Source of the DNA: RGIG9115 sp045603225
Lineage (GTDB): Bacteria > Bacillota > Clostridia > UBA1381
Length of the DNA stretch: 43,162 nucleotides
Assembly: GCA_045603225.1 (NCBI GenBank)
Contig: JAZULT010000022.1
Span: 1-43,162, forward strand
Direction: 5' to 3'
Shown: piece after piece, positions 6,839-14,674 of the stretch
Numbering within the stretch: position 1 is the first letter of the stretch
How the letters are laid out: each line of letters opens with the position of its first letter
Made by a program: the position numbers and the translations under genes
The notes under the pieces: model-generated
What the model was told of the DNA's origin: nothing
What the model saw: only the letters and a program-made list of their open reading frames with translations
Databases searched by the model: none

Positions 6839-6923
6839 AAAAATCATCTTAATACGAGTTAAGCAAGTATCAAGGTTCTCCGAAACATAGAAATCTTTGA
6901 TTTCGTGATGTTTCGTGAGGTCC

Positions 6924-6977
6924 TTATTTAAAATATCTCTTCAAAAGTCCTTCTAAACCTCTACCGTGGCGAGCTTC
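6924..6977 (-). repeat. Native rubrerythrin 3' end, reference copy (R0) of the tail repeat
   Basis: Codons EARHGRGLEGLLKRYFK plus stop. Similarity to R1-R3 begins abruptly at the GAAGCTCG codons and continues to the stop; upstream rubrerythrin sequence is not present in the copies. Confidence 0.85.
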
Positions 6978-7511
6978 GTCTCTTGCCATTTCATGAACTG
7001 TATCATGAATTGCATCAAGTCCGTTTTTCTTAGCGCATGAAGCAAGATCGAATTTACCCTGAGTTGCACCATATTCGCAGTCAACTCTCCATTTAAGGTT
7101 ATCCTTTGTTGTTGCTTTCATGTTAGGCTCTAAATCTTCACCGAGAAGCTCTGCAAATTTAGCAGCATGCTCAGCTTCTTCATAAGCTGCTTTTTCCCAG
7201 TAGAGACCAACTTCCGGATAGCCTTCACGGTGTGCAATTCTTGCCATGCACAGATACATACCGACTTCAGCACATTCACCATTGAAGTTTGCCATGAGCT
7301 GTTCAAAGATAAACTTCTTATCTTCTTCGCTGATATCAGGATTATTTTTTACTGTTTTGCCGTATACACCGTATTCGTGCTCAGCTGCAAGAGCAGCACC
7401 TTCAACCATTTCATTGAACTTTTCAGCAGGAACCTTGCATACGGGGCAATTAGCCGGGGGAGCATCTCCCTCATGAACATAACCACAAACTGAACATACA
7501 TACTTTTTCAT
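6924..7511 (-). CDS. rbr: Reverse-type rubrerythrin (NADH-dependent peroxide scavenging)
   Basis: A 195-residue protein with an N-terminal rubredoxin domain (CSVCGYVHEG ... CPVC, residues about 5-37) followed by a ferritin-like diiron domain with the ligand motifs EVGMY, EEAEH and the C-terminal DEARHGRG. This domain order is that of the reverse rubrerythrins of anaerobes, which reduce H2O2 and O2 to water with electrons from NADH via a flavoprotein. I use the ATG at 7511 because GGAGG is eight bases upstream; the ATG five codons earlier overlaps that site. It lies 20 bp behind perR in one operon. Its last 16 codons are the sequence copied three times in the downstream array. Confidence 0.93.
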   Translation of the reverse strand: MKKYVCSVCGYVHEGDAPPANCPVCKVPAEKFNEMVEGAALAAEHEYGVYGKTVKNNPDISEEDKKFIFEQLMANFNGECAEVGMYLCMARIAHREGYPEVGLYWEKAAYEEAEHAAKFAELLGEDLEPNMKATTKDNLKWRVDCEYGATQGKFDLASCAKKNGLDAIHDTVHEMARDEARHGRGLEGLLKRYFK

Positions 7512-7531
7512 AACAAAAACCTCCATAAATT

Positions 7532-7912
7532 TTAATTTTTACAATTTTTACATTTTCCGAAGAAAATAAGAGAATGAGTATCAACGTCAAATCCTGTCTT
7601 ATTACTTATCTCATCATTCAGACCGGTAAATGGCGATGTTTGAATGTCGTATACATTGCCGCAGGACTTACAGGCAAAGTGATAATGAAGAGAAACATCT
7701 CCGTCATAATGCTCCGAGCCTGTCCCTGCATCTATTGCCAGAATCAGATTCTGCTCGGTGAGCTGTTTGAGATTTCTGTACACAGTTGCAAGACTGACAT
7801 TTGGGAATACTTTCCTAAGTTCATCGTATAACCGGTCAGCTGTAGGATGAGTATCAGTATTCTGAAGGATTTGCATTAAAGCTTCTCTCTGTCTGGAATA
7901 CCTGGTAATCAT
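7532..7912 (-). CDS. perR: Fur-family peroxide-stress repressor (PerR-like)
   Basis: A 126-residue metal-dependent repressor: N-terminal winged helix (SRQREALMQILQNTDTHPTA ... NVSLATVYRNLKQL) and a C-terminal dimerisation domain with the regulatory metal-site motif HYHFACKSCG and a second CxxC (CKNC) for structural zinc. The short length and its coupling to rubrerythrin favour PerR over Fur or Zur. The ATG at 7912 follows GAGGA. A 21-bp palindrome over the transcription start indicates autoregulation, so perR and rbr should be induced together by peroxide (inference from family). Confidence 0.9.
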   Translation of the reverse strand: MITRYSRQREALMQILQNTDTHPTADRLYDELRKVFPNVSLATVYRNLKQLTEQNLILAIDAGTGSEHYDGDVSLHYHFACKSCGNVYDIQTSPFTGLNDEISNKTGFDVDTHSLIFFGKCKNCKN

Positions 7913-7943
7913 GTTAGTATCCTCATTTCTTTTTTCTTATCAA

Positions 7944-7964
7944 TAACGATAATCATTATCGTTA
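7944..7964. promoter_or_regulatory. PerR/Fur-type operator
   Basis: Perfect 21-bp palindrome TAACGATAAT-C-ATTATCGTTA, very close to the Per/Fur box consensus, starting 5 bp downstream of the -10 hexamer and covering the expected transcription start. Confidence 0.88.
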
Positions 7965-7969
7965 ATTTA

Positions 7970-7997
7970 ATTATATCATAAATTATTCAAATGTCAA
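7970..7997 (-). promoter_or_regulatory. Promoter of perR-rbr
   Basis: Minus-strand TTGACA, 16-bp spacer ending TGA, TATAAT. Confidence 0.82.
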
Positions 7998-8090
7998 CAA
8001 AAAAATTTAAAGTTGTATAATATGCACTTAAAAACGCAATCTAACAGAATCTGATTTGTTTAAAGCACATAATAAATGCCCCGATATATG

Positions 8091-8132
8091 AAAAACCTCT
8101 GAAAAGCTTTTACACTTCGTCAGAGGTTTTTT
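8091..8132 (-). terminator. Terminator of uraA-upp
   Basis: AAAAAACCTCTGA paired with TCAGAGGTTTTT, four bases after the upp stop region, with T runs on both sides so that it could also work for the opposite strand. Confidence 0.8.
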
Positions 8133-8135
8133 CTT

Positions 8136-8765
8136 TTATAGAGTACCAAATATTCTGTCTCCCGCATCTCCGAGGCCGGGGAGAATATAGCATTTTTCGT
8201 TAAGGCCTTCGTCAACATTAGCGCAGTAAATTTCTACATCCGGATGAGCTTTTGACAAAGCATCAACACCTTCCGGTGCAGCTATAAGGCACAAGAATTT
8301 AATATGCTTTCCGCCATACGATTTTATCTGACGGATTGCATCTATTGCCGAACCGCCTGTTGCAAGCATCGGGTCTACTACAACTATGAGCCTATCTTCA
8401 ATATCGGGCGGAAGCTTGCAATAGTATTCCTGAGGCTGCATTGTTTCCTCGTCACGGTACATTCCTATATGTCCTACTTTTGCGGCAGGTACAAGACTCA
8501 GAAGACCGTTTACCATACCGAGACCGGCACGGAGAATAGGAACAACTGCAAGTTTCTTTCCTTTTATCATTTTTTGTTTTGTTTTCTTCATTGGTGTTTC
8601 TATTTCTACCTCTTCAAGAGGCAAATCACGCAGTGCTTCAAAACACATAAGCATGGTTATTTCTTCTACCAATTCGCGAAATTCTTTATTATTCGTTGAT
8701 TTCTGGCGAAGAATTGTAGTTTTATGCTGAATAAGAGGGTGATCAAATACAGTGACTTTTTCCAT
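8136..8765 (-). CDS. upp: Uracil phosphoribosyltransferase
   Basis: Cytosolic salvage enzyme making UMP from uracil and PRPP. Full length (209 residues) with the type I PRPP-binding loop VVDPMLATGGSA, the N-terminal HPLIQHK, PILRAGLGMV, and the C-terminal LPGLGDAGDRIFGT uracil-binding segment. RBS AAAGGAGAA precedes the ATG. It lies 14 bp downstream of the uracil permease gene, so transport and phosphoribosylation are co-expressed. Confidence 0.97.
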   Translation of the reverse strand: MEKVTVFDHPLIQHKTTILRQKSTNNKEFRELVEEITMLMCFEALRDLPLEEVEIETPMKKTKQKMIKGKKLAVVPILRAGLGMVNGLLSLVPAAKVGHIGMYRDEETMQPQEYYCKLPPDIEDRLIVVVDPMLATGGSAIDAIRQIKSYGGKHIKFLCLIAAPEGVDALSKAHPDVEIYCANVDEGLNEKCYILPGLGDAGDRIFGTL

Positions 8766-8779
8766 AATGTTATTCTCCT

Positions 8780-10144
8780 TTATTCCTGGTCAGATGCTTT
8801 TGATACTATTATATTTACAATTATACCGAGAATTAATGCACATGCAATAGATGTGATTGTGACCTTTCCTATATTAAGTGTAAGTCCACCTATACCCGCA
8901 ATAAGAACTGTAGATACAACAAAGAGGTTTTTGTTAAGGTTAAGATTTACCTTCTGAATCATTTTCAGACCTGAAACCGCAATAAATCCATATAAAGCCA
9001 TACATACACCGCCCATAACGCATGATGGTATAGTGTTTACGAATGCGACAAACGGTGAGATGAACGAAATGAGAATTGCAAGTATGCCTGTTGTAATTAT
9101 TGTTGATACTGATGCGTTTTTAGTAATTGCTACACATCCTACCGATTCACCGTATGTTGTATTCGGGCATCCACCGAAGAATGCGCCGATCATAGAACCT
9201 ATACCGTCACCGAGAAGAGTTCTGTGAAGTCCCGGTTTTTCGAGAAGATCTTCTTCTATAATAGAAGAAATATTTTTATGGTCAGCAATATGCTCTGCAA
9301 ATACAACAAATGCTACAGGGATATATGCTACTGCGATAGTTCCTATATATGCTGCATTAAGTTCTTTTAATCCGTCTGCTACTGAAAGGAAAGTAAAATC
9401 AGGAACTGAGAAAAATGAACTTATTGTAATGCCGTTTGCGAAAAGTGCTGTCAGCGGTTCGATATTAAGAATTTTTATTGCGTCTACGTTTGCAGCGTAT
9501 CCGATAACAGTGAAAATTGCTGATAATGCGTATCCGCCGAGGATGCCGAAAATGAACGGGATAAGCTTTCCGAGTTTTTTACCGTATGTTGAACAGATTA
9601 TTGTTATAATTAAAGTAACAACACCGCAAAGAACTGTTGCAAGAGGAGAAGCTGTAATTTCGGGAACACTTCCTTTGGAAATATCGCCTATAGCGTTTCC
9701 TGCAAGACTGAGACCTATAATTGCAACCGTAGGGCCTATAACTGTTACAGGCATGAGCTTGTCAATCCATTTTACGCCTGCAAATTTTACTACAGCGGAA
9801 ATGATTACATATACCATGCCGGCAAAGAATGCACCGATAATCAGACCGAGATAACCGAGCGACATGGATGCTGCACCGGCAAAAGCGGCTATCATTGAAG
9901 AGATAAACGCAAAAGATGAACCCAGGAATACCGGGCATTTACGTTTTGTAAAGAAGATGTATACAAGAGTTCCAACCCCTGCGCCAAAAAGGGCTGCTGC
10001 AGAGTCCATTGAGGTTCCGCATGTCTGATTGATTATGACCGGAACAACGAGTGTTGCTGTCATAATAGCAAGAAGCTGTTGTATTGCGAAAACAATCAGC
10101 TGTGCAAATTTGGGTTTGTCGTCTACTTTGTAAATTAGTTTCAT
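8780..10144 (-). CDS. uraA: Uracil permease (NCS2 nucleobase:cation symporter)
   Basis: Polytopic membrane transporter of 454 residues with the NCS2 hallmarks: the N-terminal FAIQQLLAIMTATLVVPVII, the central VFAEHIADH (substrate-binding Glu), and GGCPNTTYGESVG. The last is the uracil-permease form of the NCS2 signature and argues for uracil rather than xanthine. First gene of the operon with upp. The ATG has AGGAGGAAAT upstream and a promoter about 40 bp before it. The leader is too short for a PyrR or attenuator structure. Confidence 0.93.
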   Translation of the reverse strand: MKLIYKVDDKPKFAQLIVFAIQQLLAIMTATLVVPVIINQTCGTSMDSAAALFGAGVGTLVYIFFTKRKCPVFLGSSFAFISSMIAAFAGAASMSLGYLGLIIGAFFAGMVYVIISAVVKFAGVKWIDKLMPVTVIGPTVAIIGLSLAGNAIGDISKGSVPEITASPLATVLCGVVTLIITIICSTYGKKLGKLIPFIFGILGGYALSAIFTVIGYAANVDAIKILNIEPLTALFANGITISSFFSVPDFTFLSVADGLKELNAAYIGTIAVAYIPVAFVVFAEHIADHKNISSIIEEDLLEKPGLHRTLLGDGIGSMIGAFFGGCPNTTYGESVGCVAITKNASVSTIITTGILAILISFISPFVAFVNTIPSCVMGGVCMALYGFIAVSGLKMIQKVNLNLNKNLFVVSTVLIAGIGGLTLNIGKVTITSIACALILGIIVNIIVSKASDQE

Positions 10145-10181
10145 TGGAATTTCCTCCTAAAGTTAAAATATATTCATTAGA

Positions 10182-10210
10182 AATATATCACATAATTGAT
10201 GATTTGTCAA
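10182..10210 (-). promoter_or_regulatory. Promoter of uraA-upp
   Basis: Minus-strand TTGACA, 17-bp spacer ending TGA, TATATT; predicted transcription start about 30 bases before the uraA ATG. Confidence 0.8.
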
Positions 10211-10587
10211 TATAAGTCGAAGATTTCCGTCATCCAAAAATTAATAGCTGTTTTTGGTGGTTTTGCCAGCCTAAGCGGCCAACACCAAAGACGCCTTTAG
10301 TATTGGTCGTTAAGGCTAGCCTTAACGACCAATGCTAAAGGCGGTTTAAAAATATAAATTCTCGCTCCGCCTGTGTTAAAATCCTCGCGAATACGAGAGT
10401 ATTCCCTGTGTTTTTGCCTTGCCGGAACAAAAATTTATTATTTTTAAACTCTGCGACCTGAAACGGATGGAATTTCAGACATATTTTAGTGCGGAGGATG
10501 AAGGAATGCTTTCGCCTTTCAAAGACGACAAGCTGAAAGATGGCGGAATTACGCTGTTTCAGGCGCCTTTAGTATTTGTCGTTAAGG
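10211..10587. other. Gene-free region with palindromic repeat material
   Basis: No convincing gene. It holds a 52-bp near-perfect palindrome (10292-10343), a more diverged relative of one arm just before it (around 10264-10291), and a further single arm at 10564-10590 that runs into the end of the regulator gene. In between are small inverted repeats (for example CTGAAA...TTTCAG near 10458). An 81-codon open frame on the plus strand exists but looks like chance reading of the repeat. The region resembles accumulated intergenic repeat elements. Confidence 0.6.
10292..10343. repeat. 52-bp intergenic palindrome
   Basis: Two 26-bp arms meeting at AAGGCT|AGCCTT with a single G-U-type mismatch. 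As RNA it would form a long hairpin on either strand. Confidence 0.85.
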
Positions 10588-10590
10588 CTA
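10564..10590. repeat. Single arm of the same palindromic repeat, overlapping a stop codon
   Basis: Matches the left arm of the 10292 palindrome at all but one base (GCCTTTAGTATTTGTCGTT). Its end supplies the TAG stop codon of the regulator gene at 10588. Confidence 0.75.
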
Positions 10591-12888
10591 ACTTTCAGTT
10601 TCATCATTTTTCGAATATGATAAACGCCTGTATTCTGAGGGTGTCAGACCAACAATTTTTTTAAATGTGGCTGTGAATGAGTTTCTGTTATTAAATCCTA
10701 CTTCGGTATAAATTTCATTTATATTTTTTGAAGATTCGGTCAGAAGCTCTTTGGCCTTGTTTACTCTGAGATTTGACAGATATGCAAGGAACGTAACGCC
10801 AAGATGTGTTTTTATAAGCTTTGACAGATATTTAGGAGTTGTACCGAATGTTTCTGCAAGATTATCGAGGAACAGCTCATCTTTGTAATTATCTTCTATA
10901 TAATTAATAATAGCATTTATATCAACCTTTGCACTTGTCACAGGACTCTGTTCCGAAATTTTTTCTATAAGACTTCCTATATAATCTCTTGCGTTTATTA
11001 TAGAGAATGATACAGCTTCCGAAATCAGTGCATAGTCTCCGACGTTTTCTGTGTCGTACTCTATATGTTTTATTTGCAGTATTTTAAAAATTATACCTAT
11101 AATCTGTGCGTGCATCTGCATGATTGAGGAATCCGGTACTCCTTTTTTTACATTGTCATCCGTAATCCGGTCAATTAATTCTGATGCAAGCTCTGTTTTT
11201 CCTGTAAGTAAAAGATTTGACAGGTTTTCTTCATCCGAAACCTTGAAAATATATGTCGGAACTGAGTCGGAAGATGTTTTTTCGAGATTTACCAATGTAT
11301 GTGCATCTTTTAAATCGACGGAGCGAAGTGCCTTGTGATGTGATACTTTTAATCCTTTTAAATCTTTGTGTATACCGCCTATACCAAAGCTTATACTTAT
11401 ATAAATACTGTCGTATTCAAGAAGGTCTTTTATATATGAAACGGTATTGTTTATTTCCTCTTCTGATTCCTTTCCCGGAAGATTCAGAAGAAGATACAGT
11501 GTGTTTGTTTTACTCGGCAATACAAAAGTATTGAATTTTTCTCCGAAGCAAGGCTGTATAATATTGTACAATCCGTTTATGATTGAATTGTAGTCAACTG
11601 CATTATATGAATCGTAAAACTCGTCTGAAAGACGTAGATTAACGATTATCGAACAGAAGTAGTCGTGTTTGAAATCAACAAGATTTTCACTTCTTACTTC
11701 ATCAAGATGCGGAACTGACGAATCCTCTTCCGAGTTGAGCAGATTTATTATAAGATGCTCCTGAGAATACGGAAGGGTTGATGTTAAATTCTGAGGTGTG
11801 GAATTTTTTGCAAGCTCGGCAAGGTCGGTAATCGAATCCCTTAACTGCTTGATTAAGTCCTGCTCGCCTTTTTCTGCAGGAAACATAGATGCAAGATTTT
11901 TTATCGGACTATATATTCTTTTTGTACTTATATATGCAGCGAATATAAGTATCAGTATTGCTACTAAGAATAACAATACAGAACTCAGGACAATTGGTTT
12001 TATACCTTCATTTATTTTGTTTTGAGGAAGTATTGCAACATATGTATATCCAAGAATTGAATAGTTCGGGGAATAAGTCGTAACAAAACTCTTTTCTCCA
12101 TTTATTGTATAATCGAACGTTTGTTTTTTGTCTGAATAAATATGGGTAAAAAAGTCATTACTGAATTTTGTGTTAAATCCCGGTGAATTTGTGTAAAATG
12201 TCTTTTTATAGCGATTGATTATACCCATAACTACATCTTTGGAGATTCCGTCACTCTGAACGGATTCCAGAAGCTTATCAAGGTTTATATTTACAATTAC
12301 AAGATTATGTATATGGGTGTTGTTTATTTTTGAAAAAACCAGAGGCAGAATAAGCTTCTTATTGGCACTGTAATCAGTATACACATTTGTTGGTGCAAGA
12401 TATCTTTTTTCCTGAGTTGAACGGTATTCGTGCCAGTATCCGTATCCGTAGTCTGAATATTTGTAGTTATTGGTCAGAAAATCCGGCATATAATAAATCC
12501 CGTCTTTTGTAATAATATTCCTCTCGACAGAACGGTCGAGAATGAAAATACTGTCTATAAGATCATTATTTTTTTTGATTTCCGTAAGTTTGTCACGTAC
12601 TGCATTGATTGCGTTCGGATCGTTTGTCCTTCCTGTTACAACATCCATAAAATTTGAATTGTCTTCAAGTGTTGGTATGGGCTGAGCAATATTTTGCAGA
12701 GCCATTTCGCAATTTGTGTACATATGGGATAAGTACGATGAATAATTATCCTTTAACATTTTTTTGTAATTTGCAGTCGAATATAAAATATTTATGATTA
12801 AGAAAACCATCATAAGTATGACAGGTATTAAAACATACGAAAAAAATCTTAAAAAAGTATTGTTTTTTGTGTTTTTAAAAAATTTCAT
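10588..12888 (-). CDS. Membrane-spanning AraC-family regulator (YesN/sensor type)
   Basis: A 766-residue one-component sensor: an N-terminal membrane segment (about residues 10-33), a large extracytoplasmic region of about 260 residues likely to be a Cache-type sensor, a second membrane segment near residue 300 (IVLSSVLLFLVAILILIFAA), a signalling region, and a C-terminal double helix-turn-helix AraC domain (INYIEDNYKDELFLDNLAET ... FNNRNSFTATFKKIVGLTPSEYRR). I use the ATG at 12888 with GGAGG seven bases upstream rather than the TTG that lies inside that site. It is divergent from the ABC importer operon, the normal layout for a regulator that senses an oligosaccharide and activates its uptake genes. 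Its last codons and stop fall in a repeat arm, so the C-terminus may have been slightly changed by insertion. Confidence 0.9.
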   Translation of the reverse strand: MKFFKNTKNNTFLRFFSYVLIPVILMMVFLIINILYSTANYKKMLKDNYSSYLSHMYTNCEMALQNIAQPIPTLEDNSNFMDVVTGRTNDPNAINAVRDKLTEIKKNNDLIDSIFILDRSVERNIITKDGIYYMPDFLTNNYKYSDYGYGYWHEYRSTQEKRYLAPTNVYTDYSANKKLILPLVFSKINNTHIHNLVIVNINLDKLLESVQSDGISKDVVMGIINRYKKTFYTNSPGFNTKFSNDFFTHIYSDKKQTFDYTINGEKSFVTTYSPNYSILGYTYVAILPQNKINEGIKPIVLSSVLLFLVAILILIFAAYISTKRIYSPIKNLASMFPAEKGEQDLIKQLRDSITDLAELAKNSTPQNLTSTLPYSQEHLIINLLNSEEDSSVPHLDEVRSENLVDFKHDYFCSIIVNLRLSDEFYDSYNAVDYNSIINGLYNIIQPCFGEKFNTFVLPSKTNTLYLLLNLPGKESEEEINNTVSYIKDLLEYDSIYISISFGIGGIHKDLKGLKVSHHKALRSVDLKDAHTLVNLEKTSSDSVPTYIFKVSDEENLSNLLLTGKTELASELIDRITDDNVKKGVPDSSIMQMHAQIIGIIFKILQIKHIEYDTENVGDYALISEAVSFSIINARDYIGSLIEKISEQSPVTSAKVDINAIINYIEDNYKDELFLDNLAETFGTTPKYLSKLIKTHLGVTFLAYLSNLRVNKAKELLTESSKNINEIYTEVGFNNRNSFTATFKKIVGLTPSEYRRLSYSKNDETES

Positions 12889-12931
12889 GTCACCCTCCAA
12901 GATTTTCGCCTAATAAGTTTTTTATAGTAAT

Positions 12932-12960
12932 AGAATAGCACAGATTTTCGTTTTTGTCAA
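12932..12960 (-). promoter_or_regulatory. Promoter of the AraC-family regulator
   Basis: Minus-strand TTGACA, 17-bp spacer, TATTCT; 43 bp before the start codon. Confidence 0.7.
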
Positions 12961-13064
12961 GGAAAATCGTCCTCATTTCCGACATATCAGAGAAAAAGTT
13001 TGCATAGGTAGAAAAGTCGTGCATATAATGGTGGATATTTTGTGCAAAAAAATAAATCATTATA

Positions 13065-13093
13065 TTTACAAAAAATTAATAATATATTATAAT
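13065..13093 (+). promoter_or_regulatory. Promoter of the ABC importer operon
   Basis: TTTACA, 17-bp spacer, TATAAT, followed by a short CCCGGGAACGGG inverted repeat and the AAAGGAGAG ribosome-binding site. The weaker -35 fits an activator-dependent promoter, and the AraC-type protein is the likely activator. Confidence 0.75.
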
Positions 13094-13146
13094 AATTACA
13101 GAATCCCGGGAACGGGAAAATAAAAATTATAAAGGAGAGAGAGTTT

Positions 13147-14577
13147 ATGAATCTCAAAAAAGTATTAGCCACAGGTCTTGCTATGGCAACTGCAATTGGT
13201 TGTCTGACAGCTTGCGGCGGAACAAAAACTGCCGGATTAGGATCAAACATTTCTAAAGAGGCAAAACAGGCCGTTAAGGATGGAAAGGTTGTCATTTCAA
13301 TTTGTGCATGGCCGGCAAAGGATGCTAAAAACTATGAAAAAATGGAGCAGACTCGTAAAGAGTTCATGGAAAAGTATCCTGATATTTATGTAGAAGGCGA
13401 TCCGTACAACTTCGGTCTCAACACATTCACAGCTGTTGCATCAGGTGGAGAATTGCCTACAATGTACAACACGTGGTATACACAGATTGAAAGCATTATC
13501 AATAACGGATATGCCGCAGACATCACAGAAGCTCTTGAAAAAGCTGAATTCAGAGAATACATGAGCGAAGATCTTCTTCAGTATACATCAGATGAAAACG
13601 GTAAGATTTACGCTTTCACAACTGATGCATACAACCAGGGATTATATATTAATAAGAAGTTATTTAAAGAAGCAGGTCTCGTAAATGAAGACGGAAGCAT
13701 TAAGGTTCCTGAGACATACGAAGACATTCTTGAGTTCTCAAAGACTATAAGAGAAAAGACAGGTAAAGCCGGTTTTGCATTCCCGAATGCAGATAACTGC
13801 GGCGGCTGGAACTTTATAAACGTTGCTTGGTCATACGGTGCAAACTTTGTTGAAAAAGGCGAAGACGGCAAGTATACTGCAGCATTTGAAACACCGGAAA
13901 TGAAAGCAGCTCTTCAGTGGTATGCTGATATGAAGAAGGCTGATGCATTCCCGACAGGCGTAAGCACAATCGGTCAGGAAAAGATGAAAGAAATCTTTGC
14001 TACTCATCAGGCAGCTATGATGTTCTCAAATCCGCCGAATAGTGGTCTTACATCAACATACGGAATGAATCCGGAAGATATACTTGTTGTAAGAATGCCT
14101 GCAGGTCCTGAAGGCAGATATTCACAGCTCGGCGGAAACGTTTATATGTTCAGAGCTGACGCTACACCCGAGCAGCTTGATGCTTGTATGAAGTGGCTTG
14201 AATTTACAGGTAAAACACCACGTCTTACAGACGAAAATGCTCAGAAGATTAAAGATTCTAACCAGGCAACAATCGACGAAAACGGTATCGTTCTTACACA
14301 GGAAGCTTTCACAATCTGGAACAATCCTGAAAGAGAAGAAAAAATCAAGGAAATCTATGCAGAACATACAAATGTTAATGCAGAAGACTATGCATCATAC
14401 TTCGAAGGTGAAGATGTAACAATCAGACCTGAGCCTGAAGTTGCATGTCAGGAGCTTTATGCTATTCTTGACGGTATGCTTCAGTCTGTAATTGCAGATG
14501 CTGATGCTGACCTTGATGCACTTATTAAGGATGCAGCACATCAGTGGCAGACAAATTATCTTAACAATCTCGAATAA
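13147..14577 (+). CDS. Carbohydrate ABC transporter substrate-binding lipoprotein
   Basis: Extracellular solute-binding protein of family 1, anchored to the membrane by a lipid. The signal peptide ends in the lipobox LTAC with Cys23. The 476-residue length, the IxxWPAKDAKNYEKMEQTRK opening and the aromatic-rich ligand region (NCGGWNFINVAWSYGANF) are typical of oligosaccharide binders. First gene of the operon, with binding protein and two permeases in the standard order. No ATPase gene is nearby, so the importer probably uses a shared MsmX-like ATPase encoded elsewhere (established for this transporter class). The sugar is inferred from the downstream GH38 and PfkB genes only. Confidence 0.94.
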   Translation: MNLKKVLATGLAMATAIGCLTACGGTKTAGLGSNISKEAKQAVKDGKVVISICAWPAKDAKNYEKMEQTRKEFMEKYPDIYVEGDPYNFGLNTFTAVASGGELPTMYNTWYTQIESIINNGYAADITEALEKAEFREYMSEDLLQYTSDENGKIYAFTTDAYNQGLYINKKLFKEAGLVNEDGSIKVPETYEDILEFSKTIREKTGKAGFAFPNADNCGGWNFINVAWSYGANFVEKGEDGKYTAAFETPEMKAALQWYADMKKADAFPTGVSTIGQEKMKEIFATHQAAMMFSNPPNSGLTSTYGMNPEDILVVRMPAGPEGRYSQLGGNVYMFRADATPEQLDACMKWLEFTGKTPRLTDENAQKIKDSNQATIDENGIVLTQEAFTIWNNPEREEKIKEIYAEHTNVNAEDYASYFEGEDVTIRPEPEVACQELYAILDGMLQSVIADADADLDALIKDAAHQWQTNYLNNLE

Positions 14578-14600
14578 TTTGTACATATTTAATTGGTTTT

Positions 14601-14622
14601 CGGGATGCCTGCAGGCATCCCG
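14601..14622 (+). terminator. Intercistronic hairpin between binding protein and permeases
   Basis: Perfect 22-bp palindrome CGGGATGCCTGCAGGCATCCCG without an immediate U-tract. More likely an mRNA-stabilising or partial-attenuation hairpin that raises binding-protein levels over permeases than a full terminator. Confidence 0.6.
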
Positions 14623-14674
14623 GGAGCTTGTTTTTACAGAAAAACAATATACGTCTTGAAGGGATGATAAAGAA

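Noticed and set aside
4783..6977. Diversity-generating or retron origin of the rubrerythrin-tail copies
   Set aside because: No reverse transcriptase or template/variable-repeat bias to one base type is seen; changes are at third codon positions.
10145..10400. PyrR or uracil riboswitch attenuator before uraA
   Set aside because: The mapped promoter gives a leader of about 30 nt; the palindrome lies upstream of the promoter.
10419..10664. 81-codon plus-strand frame in the repeat region
   Set aside because: No ribosome-binding site, runs into the repeat arm and the antisense of the regulator gene, and part of it is the dispersed repeat.
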